Part shown: piece by piece, positions 58,314-64,000 of the stretch
How positions within the stretch are numbered: the first letter of the stretch is position 1
Layout of the letters: every line of letters begins with the position of its first letter
Assembly (NCBI RefSeq): GCF_000332195.1
Contig: NZ_KB235922.1
Span: forward strand, 2,008,211 to 2,072,210
DNA length: 64,000 nt
Direction: 5' to 3'
DNA from: Pleurocapsa sp. PCC 7319
GTDB lineage: Bacteria > Cyanobacteriota > Cyanobacteriia > Cyanobacteriales > Xenococcaceae
Notes under the pieces: model-generated
Database searches by the model: none
Seen by the model: the letters and a program-made list of their open reading frames with translations, nothing else
What the model was told of the DNA's origin: nothing
Position numbers and translations under genes: made by a program

Positions 58314-58742
58314 ATGAATATTTTTCTTGACCTGCTTGCCAAATTTGAATCAGATTTTAAAGCAAAAAATCATTCTAAAGAATATAGTTTTAAAAAGATC
58401 TTTAAGGATGTAACTTATAAAAAAATATCTATCAAACAAAATCATCTGTGGTTATTAAGTTACGATCTAGGAATGTTTTCTTATAAGCAATTAATCAGCT
58501 TATTATATTTAAAAAATATTATTGATTATAAAGGAACTATCGATATAACTCTTGATGCTAATTCAGTTGAAAATTTTGAGCTTCCAGAAAAAGAATTATA
58601 TGAAAATAGTTCTAGATTCCATGTGGAATATAAATTTTATCTACCCTACAAAATTCAACATAACCAAGATGAATTTAAGATGATAAGAGAAATTTGCTAC
58701 ATTGAAATTGTTAGTATGAAATCAATTACAAAAGATATTTAA
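58314..58742 (+). CDS. Hypothetical protein, AT-rich orphan
   Basis: A 142-residue protein (MNIFLDLLAKFESDF, then LWLLSYDLGMFSYKQLISLLYL, EFKMIREICYIEIVSM) with a mixed alpha/beta look and many Lys, Ile and Asn residues. No family recognised. The coding region is much more AT-rich than its neighbours, and there is no neighbour to suggest a role. Recent transfer or relaxed selection are both possible. Confidence 0.5.
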   Translation: MNIFLDLLAKFESDFKAKNHSKEYSFKKIFKDVTYKKISIKQNHLWLLSYDLGMFSYKQLISLLYLKNIIDYKGTIDITLDANSVENFELPEKELYENSSRFHVEYKFYLPYKIQHNQDEFKMIREICYIEIVSMKSITKDI

Positions 58743-59354
58743 TTGACTTTCTCTTCATCTACAAGCTAATCACCTAACAGAAGTATCCAAAAGTATAGAC
58801 ATATGGTCATTATTCATTTGCCACTTTTCATGACATGGCAATTCAAATTTAAAGACTCCAAACTTAGGCAAATTTTCATTAAAATGTGGTTTGAGCTATT
58901 TTCAGGCGATCGCCATTTTGCATAATCAGTTAAAATTTACCACTTCTAGCAAACCACCTCACAACCGCAGCAATAATAATAAAAGCTATTTGTCGCCCCT
59001 TTTTTATTTTATGACTTTAGTCCTTAAGACGGATTTTATCTTTTAGAGCATAACCGAATCATAATAATCCTTAAAAACCAAACTTTTCTACTGGGGGAAC
59101 TTTCCCCCATATGCGAAGCGGTATCCTTTAGGAGACCCCCTGTTGGGGAAGTGACGGCTTCCCCAAGCCCCTTCGTAACTGAAGTTCAGTCAAGATATCT
59201 ATTTTGCTAGTTAATTTTTACTTGAAATGATGGGTTTGATTCGCATAAGACGTAGTTTGGTTACTTTGATCAAAAAAATAAAAAAAGCTCGCTTCGCTCG
59301 CTTAAAAGGAAAAAGAAAAAAGTGCATAGGGCAAGAGTGAAAGAGAGCAAAGGG
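58743..59354. other. 612-bp spacer with dispersed repeats
   Basis: No gene was recognised. It contains the repeat element at 59091-59216, a GCTCGCTTCGCTCGCTT direct repeat (59287-59303) and T/A runs. In particular no reverse transcriptase or template repeat was found. Confidence 0.55.
59091..59216. repeat. Dispersed repeat element with conserved ends, copy B
   Basis: It shares its left end (CTGGGGGAACTTTCCCCCA) and right end (CTTCGTAACT, AAGTTCAGTCAAGATATCT, TTGCTAGTTAATT) with 16075-16296, but is about 96 bp shorter. Its centre has GCGAAGCGGTATCC and a GACCCCC/GGGGAAG-type palindrome. Confidence 0.7.
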
Positions 59355-61277
59355 CTATGTAGTCCTGGGGACGACACACACAACACGGAAACCGATATTG
59401 TCGTCACGGTTATCGCGCGTAGTGTAGTTGCGGTACGCACAACGGCAGAGGCCAGGATAGAAGGACCATGAACCACCGCGTATTACTTTTGTACCACTGC
59501 ATGACAACCATGCAGCACCATCCTGAGGTACGCCATTATAATTTTCGTTCCAATCATCAGCACACCATTCCCAAACATTACCATGCATATCATACAAACC
59601 AAAAGCATTGGGTGGAAAACTTTGTATCGAAGTAGTTTTTCCTCGAAATTTTCCTTTTGGCTCATTGGCAAAATTCCCTGGATAAACTTTGCCCTTATAC
59701 TCCCAATCGGTTCCTCGATAATTCGCTAAGTCTGTAGTGATAGTTGCGCCAAAATAAAACGGCGTATCCGTTCCTGCGCGACAAGCATATTCCCACTCTG
59801 CTTCACTAGGTAAACGATAATCTCGATCAGTTTCATTGGATAAACGAGCGCAAAATTCTACTGCATCATCCCAAGACACTTGTTCTACAGGTAAATTGTC
59901 ATCTTTAAAGTGAGATGGGTTTGATTCTAAATCTCGCAATACTTTATCCATCTCAGCAACAACTCGCCATTGAGCTTGAGTGACGGGATATCTTCCCATC
60001 AGGAGACTTGGGATATTAGCCTTGTGTCGAGGTCTTTCCCTCTTATAGCCTTCCCAATTATATTTTTTACACAGTCTAGCTATTTCCTCGTCATCTGTTC
60101 CCATCAGAAACTCTCCCCCAGATATAGAAACCATTTCCAAGGTGACGCCATTACCTAAATCTTCCCTAAAAACATCTGCTTCTTTCTTAATTCTGCTGTT
60201 TTCTATTCCTCTATCATCAACTGTAGTAACCTCGAAGGTAATTGTTTTAGTTCGGATTTGGATTTCTGCTTGTTCCAGAATAGCTTTAGAAATTTCCTCT
60301 ACTTCTAAATCACTTAATTTAAGGCTTGTCTGCAAATCTTTTAGTTGCTGCTCAAGTTGCTCATTAAAGGGGTAATATCCCTGTTCAATAGTTTGTCGTA
60401 ATACAGTTTGATAATCTTTTTTTGCTTGCTCGATTTTCCCTAATTCTGCTTCCAAAATATTATTGGCTTCTGATTCTGATATTCCTTGCTCCTTAGCAAA
60501 TGTGGCTAATTGAAACTTGGCAATAGGTGTTAAATTGCGGTCTGCTAAATACTCTTTGATTCGTTCTTGATATTCTTGAATAGAATTTGTGTTTGTTGTA
60601 ATGGTCTTATTGTGAATAGGTTGATTATTGGTTAGAGTGATATTTTGAGGAACATTTATGGTCTTTTTGAGTAAAATTGGCTTGAGATGTTCTGATAAAG
60701 TTGCTTGAGATTCAACCTTTTCAAAATCAACAGGGATCATCTTGCGATTTGGATCGGAAGTACTGGACAACTCGAACAAAATAGCGCTACGACCGAATTT
60801 AAAGGCATCATCAATAGTTCTACCGTAGCCCAAACCATCGTAAAAACCAGTTGCAAAAAAAATTGCTAAATCATCTAATACTGTATGCCTCATCCCAATG
60901 ACGTAATCGATGTGTCTCACAATCGATTTAGCTTGTATTTCTGCATAACAAGCGTTTAATAAAACACATTTGATACTAGGAAATAGAGAGAATAAATCAG
61001 CTAGAGCTTCTCCTGTAGCTGGTTTTGCTTCGCCCACTTCATTTTCTAATACTAAACCTGTATCTCCTTCTCCATGTCCAGAAAAATGAACAATATCTGG
61101 ATTTTCTTCTAGTAAAGCACGGCGCAAATCTTGGGGACGCACTGCCCACCTTTGAACAAATTCAAACTTATCGGCTAATCTCGATCTTTTTAATCCTTCT
61201 TTTATTTCTCTCGCTTCTTTCCCTAAATTTAAGCGACTGGTTGACTGGGGATTGGATGCCAGAAAGAGAATCTTCAT
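59355..61277 (-). CDS. CHAT-domain protease fused to FGE-sulfatase (SUMF1) C-type lectin domain, paralogue 1
   Basis: A 640-residue protein. The caspase-like CHAT domain (residues 1-190) has His68 in HFSGHG and Cys110 in LLNACYA, the catalytic dyad. A helical linker of about 150 residues follows, then the FGE-sulfatase/SUMF1 domain (about 385-640) starting LEMVSISGGEFLMG. The C-terminal end has a putative variable region (residues 605-626, DNA 59400-59465) between RGGSW and NIGFR, see findings. Compared with its tandem copy at 61726 it has the longer linker (ERIKEYLADRNLTPIAKFQL). Confidence 0.9.
   Translation of the reverse strand: MKILFLASNPQSTSRLNLGKEAREIKEGLKRSRLADKFEFVQRWAVRPQDLRRALLEENPDIVHFSGHGEGDTGLVLENEVGEAKPATGEALADLFSLFPSIKCVLLNACYAEIQAKSIVRHIDYVIGMRHTVLDDLAIFFATGFYDGLGYGRTIDDAFKFGRSAILFELSSTSDPNRKMIPVDFEKVESQATLSEHLKPILLKKTINVPQNITLTNNQPIHNKTITTNTNSIQEYQERIKEYLADRNLTPIAKFQLATFAKEQGISESEANNILEAELGKIEQAKKDYQTVLRQTIEQGYYPFNEQLEQQLKDLQTSLKLSDLEVEEISKAILEQAEIQIRTKTITFEVTTVDDRGIENSRIKKEADVFREDLGNGVTLEMVSISGGEFLMGTDDEEIARLCKKYNWEGYKRERPRHKANIPSLLMGRYPVTQAQWRVVAEMDKVLRDLESNPSHFKDDNLPVEQVSWDDAVEFCARLSNETDRDYRLPSEAEWEYACRAGTDTPFYFGATITTDLANYRGTDWEYKGKVYPGNFANEPKGKFRGKTTSIQSFPPNAFGLYDMHGNVWEWCADDWNENYNGVPQDGAAWLSCSGTKVIRGGSWSFYPGLCRCAYRNYTTRDNRDDNIGFRVVCVVPRTT
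59359..59375. promoter_or_regulatory. Hairpin at the 3' end of CHAT-FGE paralogue 1
   Basis: GTAGTCC (59359-59365) and GGACGAC (59369-59375) form a 7-bp stem with one mismatch and a 3-nt loop. It begins 1 nt inside the coding strand from the stop codon and matches the position of a hairpin in the second paralogue. Confidence 0.6.
59400..59465 (-). other. Putative DGR-type variable region, paralogue 1
   Basis: These 22 codons lie between the conserved RGGSW and NIGFR codons. Their variable codons are compared with paralogue 2 in the findings. Confidence 0.65.
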
Positions 61278-61438
61278 CTAGGAGAAGGTTATCTGAAGAG
61301 ATACAGAAATATTCTAACTCGATTTGAGTGATTATACTTCGGTCACTACTATAACTTGAACATCAATAAATTCTGTAAGGTTGAATCTTCTCTGAACTCC
61401 GAACTCCGAATTCTAAACTCCGAACTCCGAACTCACAT
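61278..61438. other. Spacer with GAACTCC heptamer repeats
   Basis: The part next to the CHAT-FGE start is similar to the region upstream of paralogue 2 (see findings). It continues into GAACTCC/GAATTCT heptamers at 61391-61433, the reverse complement of the GGAGTTC repeats at 11586. Confidence 0.6.
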
Positions 61439-61629
61439 TTATTCCTTGTCTAATCCTGCCAAACCCCAACCTGCGATCGCTTTGGCGATCGCATCTCGAC
61501 TAGCTTCTGCGCCAAATCCCCAAGCTAGGAGAGAAAAATAATCTCTAAAAGGGCGATCGCCAAAAGTTTCATTCTCGATATACTATTCACTAAAGCCAGC
61601 TCCAACTAACAACAGGAGAGCGATCGCCT
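61439..61629 (-). pseudogene. Remnant of a protein-coding gene with an in-frame stop
   Basis: Reading the minus strand gives AIALLLVGAGFSE, a TAG, then YIENETFGDRPFRDYFSLLAWG and on to AEASRDAIAKAIAGWGLAGL before TAA at 61439. A related tail is found at 63361-63480. The first part is cut off and the frame carries a stop, so it is a gene remnant; family unknown. Confidence 0.6.
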
Positions 61630-61725
61630 ATGGCGGTGAGCTTCGCTCAATCGCAAGACTGCAGTGGGCGGAACCCAATCGCCCGCTAAATAGAAAAGAA
61701 GTGCAGAGTGCAACAGGGTAAAAGA

Positions 61726-63306
61726 CTATGTTGCTCTAAGAGCAACGCATGCAATACGAAAACCGATATTGTTGCTACGGAGGTCGCGGGGAAAGCTGAA
61801 GCGAACCGCTGAACGGCAGACATGAGGCTCGTTGAGCCATGAACCACCGCGTATTATTTTATGGTTACTAGTTTTTAATGACCAAGCACTGCCGTCGTGA
61901 GGTGCGCCATCATAATTTTTGTGCCAATCATCAGCACACCATTCCCAGAGATTCCCATGCATATCGTATAGACCAAAAGCATTCGGTGGAAATATTCCTA
62001 CTTCTGTGGTTTCTTTTCGATATTCTCCTTTAGGTTCCTTAGCAAAATTCCCTGAATAAACTTTATCCCCATAATCCCAATCGCTTCCTCGATAATTCGC
62101 CAAGTTCGTTGTGATTGTTGCCCCAAAATAAAACGGGGTATTAGTTCCGGCGCGACAAGTGTATTCCCACTCTGCTTCACTAGGTAAACGATAATCTAGA
62201 CCAGTTCTATTGGATAAACGAGCGCAAAATTCCACTGCATCATTCCAACACACTTTTTCCACAGGTAAATTGTCATCTTGAAAGTGAGAAGGTTTTGGTT
62301 CTAAATCCCGCGATACTTTATTCATACTGGCAACAACTTGCCATTGGCTTTGAGTGACGGGGTATCGTCCCATTAAGAAACTAGGAATATTAACCTTGTG
62401 TTGTGGTCTTTCACAGTGAAACCATTCTATATCATGAATTTTGCAGAGTCTTGCTATTTCCTCATCATCTGTTCCCATCAGAAACTCTCCCCCAGGAATA
62501 GAAACCATTTCTAAGGTGACACCTTTACCTAAATCTTCGCTAAAAACTTCCGCTTCTTTGGTGATTCTGCCTGATAGATAGTTCTGTATGCGATCGCGAT
62601 ATAGTTGAATATAATTTTTGCTTGATGTTTGAGGGGAATTTGCCATCTTCACTTCGTTAGAGAACGAAATATGCGGATTAAAATTGACTAATTTTTTCAG
62701 CAAAATTGGTTTCAGGTTCTCTGGTAAAGTTGATTTGTTCTCAGTATTGGTAAAGTCAACTGGAATCATTTGGCGAGTCTTATTAGAAAAACTCGAAAGT
62801 TCCCACAAAATAGCGTTACAACCTAATTCAAAGGCATCCTCAATATTTCTGCCATATCCCAACCCATCATAAAAACCAGTAGTAAAGGAGATCGCCGCAT
62901 CATCTAAAATAGTATTCTTCATGCCAATTACATAATCAACATGTTGCACAATGGCTTGAGCTTGAACTTCTGTATAACAAGCATTGAGCAACACACACTT
63001 GATACAGGGGAATTGTATGAATAAACCGACTAATGCTTCTCCTGTTGCTGGTTTAGGTTGTCCTGCCTTATCGACCAAAACTAGACCGGCACTTCCTTTT
63101 CCATGTCCCGAAAAGTGAACAATGTCTGGATTTTCTTCTAGTAAAGCCCGACGTAAATCTCTGGGACGTACTGCCCACCGTTGGATAAATTTAAACTTGT
63201 CCGCTAATTTAGATCTTTTTAATCCTTCTTCTATTTCTTCTGCTTCTTCCTCTAAACTCAACTGACTGGTTGACAGAGGATTTGAGGATAGAAAAAGAAT
63301 TTTCAT
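61726..63306 (-). CDS. CHAT-domain protease fused to FGE-sulfatase (SUMF1) C-type lectin domain, paralogue 2
   Basis: A 526-residue protein, close to paralogue 1 (the first 110 residues differ little). His68 and Cys110 of the CHAT dyad are present. The linker is short (QLYRDRIQNYLSGRITKEAE), then the SUMF1 domain starts LEMVSIPGGEFLMG. The putative variable region is residues 491-512 (DNA 61771-61836). It reads toward paralogue 1 and both have the same orientation. Confidence 0.9.
   Translation of the reverse strand: MKILFLSSNPLSTSQLSLEEEAEEIEEGLKRSKLADKFKFIQRWAVRPRDLRRALLEENPDIVHFSGHGKGSAGLVLVDKAGQPKPATGEALVGLFIQFPCIKCVLLNACYTEVQAQAIVQHVDYVIGMKNTILDDAAISFTTGFYDGLGYGRNIEDAFELGCNAILWELSSFSNKTRQMIPVDFTNTENKSTLPENLKPILLKKLVNFNPHISFSNEVKMANSPQTSSKNYIQLYRDRIQNYLSGRITKEAEVFSEDLGKGVTLEMVSIPGGEFLMGTDDEEIARLCKIHDIEWFHCERPQHKVNIPSFLMGRYPVTQSQWQVVASMNKVSRDLEPKPSHFQDDNLPVEKVCWNDAVEFCARLSNRTGLDYRLPSEAEWEYTCRAGTNTPFYFGATITTNLANYRGSDWDYGDKVYSGNFAKEPKGEYRKETTEVGIFPPNAFGLYDMHGNLWEWCADDWHKNYDGAPHDGSAWSLKTSNHKIIRGGSWLNEPHVCRSAVRFSFPRDLRSNNIGFRIACVALRAT
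61730..61746. promoter_or_regulatory. Hairpin at the 3' end of CHAT-FGE paralogue 2
   Basis: GTTGCTC (61730-61736) and GAGCAAC (61740-61746) form a perfect 7-bp stem (8 if the T-A of the loop pairs) at the same distance from the stop codon as in paralogue 1. Confidence 0.7.
61771..61836 (-). other. Putative DGR-type variable region, paralogue 2
   Basis: These 22 codons, between RGGSW and NIGFR, align without gaps to those at 59400-59465. Confidence 0.65.
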
Positions 63307-63360
63307 CTAAGAGAATATTATTTGAAGCAATACAGAAGTATTTTAACCTGATTCAAGTGA

Positions 63361-63480
63361 TTATTCTTTATCCAGTCCTGCCAAACCCCAACCCTCGATC
63401 GCCAAAGCGATCGCCTCTCGACTAGCCTCTGCAACAAATACCCAAACCAAAAACTCAGTAAACCTATACAGGATAAGCAT
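63361..63480 (-). pseudogene. Second copy of the gene remnant (tail part)
   Basis: The frame from ATG at 63480 (MLILYRFTEFLVWVF) ends EASREAIALAIEGWGLAGLDKE and TAA at 63361. The last ~22 residues match the remnant at 61439. It overlaps the end of the gene at 63464 in another frame. The match marks this as the duplicated segment upstream of each CHAT-FGE gene. Confidence 0.55.
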
Positions 63481-64000
63481 AATAGGCAATGCCTTCAAAA
63501 TCGTATGAGGGATTATTGTCGACAAAAACCCTCTCGTCTATATTTTCAGTAAAATAGTGTGTGCCGAGAGTTGGATTATAGAAACGATAGATGGGAATTG
63601 TTCCCTCTACTTCAGTTTGATAGGCATTGAATTGACTATCTTCAAAAACATAGCGATCTATATTATCGCGTACGAAATCTTTTTCTGTTGGAGAAATGGT
63701 ATAAAAATATGTTCCAGTATCTTGATTACGAAAACGAAATACTTCTTCTCCTCCTGTTAACGGGTCTACTGAAATGTGAGATGCACCCTCAAAATTGTAA
63801 TTAGTTGGTTCGTTTAGCAGTGATTCATATTCTAAGGGATCGGCAGTGTAAAGAGGTACACCTGATATGGGATCGACAAAGCGAAATACAGTAGAACCCA
63901 TCTGAGCGTTTTCATCAGTAGCAGTCCCCTCACTGTCTAGGGAATCAGAGGCAGTAGTAGTTGAAGAAGTACTACCAAATATCTCATCAAAGCTCGCTAG
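63464..64000 (-). CDS. DUF5648-like repeat protein, 5' end beyond window
   Basis: The frame is open to the window edge (codons before the Met at 63901 read LASFDEIFGS and on), so the protein is longer than the 178 residues seen. Three repeat units (YRFYNPTLGTHYFTENIDE, FRFRNQDTGTYFYTISPTEK and FRFVDPISGVPLYTADPLEY) resemble DUF5648, often found at the C-terminus of secreted or surface proteins. A Ser/Thr-rich stretch precedes them. Function unknown. Confidence 0.75.
   Translation of the reverse strand, partial: LASFDEIFGSTSSTTTASDSLDSEGTATDENAQMGSTVFRFVDPISGVPLYTADPLEYESLLNEPTNYNFEGASHISVDPLTGGEEVFRFRNQDTGTYFYTISPTEKDFVRDNIDRYVFEDSQFNAYQTEVEGTIPIYRFYNPTLGTHYFTENIDERVFVDNNPSYDFEGIAYYAYPV

Noticed and set aside
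58743-59354. DGR reverse transcriptase or template repeat near the CHAT-FGE genes
   Set aside because: No RT-like ORF or adenine-rich copy of the variable region was seen in this or the other spacers.
1-64000. tRNA or rRNA genes
   Set aside because: No cloverleaf or rRNA-like sequence was noticed in the intergenic regions; a covariance-model search could still find one.

Overview
The window looks like the chromosome of a cyanobacterium. The evidence is the dense GCGATCGC (HIP1) octamers, cyanobacterial marker genes (ycf34, the carboxysome shell gene ccmO, a CrtO-type carotene ketolase, Tic20-like and DUF3110/DUF2996 proteins, an EGY-like M50 protease, a fused cobA-hemD), and a dnaE half-gene that begins with the C-terminal part of the classic split DnaE intein. 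Low GC, many heptameric tandem repeats and several signalling proteins suggest a fairly large genome (Pleurocapsales-like or related). The exact taxon cannot be fixed from the sequence alone.

Layout. 1-5.5 kb: a truncated tRNA nucleotidyltransferase, ycf34, a DedA protein, carB and a 36-codon membrane microprotein ending in a perfect stem-loop. 5.5-12 kb: a WecG-type glycosyltransferase with two C-terminal MshEN-like repeats, a repeat-rich spacer, inositol-phosphate synthase, and a divergent set of fatty-acyl-AMP ligase, GNAT and a CarS-like membrane cytidylyltransferase. 12-24 kb: RNase Z, SecA, a cation diffusion facilitator, an MgtC-like protein, a PsbP-like lipid-anchored or membrane protein, an M50 protease, murQ, DUF3110, DUF2996 and a solitary TnpB. 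25-29 kb: a TPR-sulfotransferase downstream of a BcsA-like synthase, probably one exopolysaccharide unit. 29-36 kb: an orphan HicB, two convergent Ser/Thr kinases, cinA, a WecA/MraY-like transferase and glyA.

37-49 kb: Tic20, a FAH-family hydrolase, rpsF with a strongly structured leader, a MOSC protein, coaBC, the prepilin peptidase, cobA-hemD, ccmO, hflX and the split-intein dnaE half. 49-58 kb: an FHA protein, an Rsb-type partner-switching set (a damaged anti-sigma kinase, a response-regulator phosphatase and a STAS antagonist), crtO, a response regulator with degenerate GGDEF and EAL domains, and a B12-binding radical SAM enzyme. 58-64 kb: accessory DNA with repeats, a pseudogene remnant and two tandem CHAT-protease/FGE-sulfatase paralogues, then a truncated DUF5648-like repeat protein.

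The most striking observation is at the 3' ends of the two CHAT-FGE genes. A 66-bp block between identical flanks differs almost only at amino-acid-changing positions, its variable codons mostly end in C or T, and in both genes it is followed by a hairpin at the same distance from the stop codon that shows compensatory base changes. This is the expected architecture of variable regions of a diversity-generating retroelement (DGR) whose reverse transcriptase and template would lie outside the window. Other points of interest are the missing conventional start codon of hflX, the frameshifted RsbW-like gene, the fusion of WecG to possible c-di-GMP-binding repeats, and paired 31-bp direct repeats in the 6.8-7.0 kb spacer.
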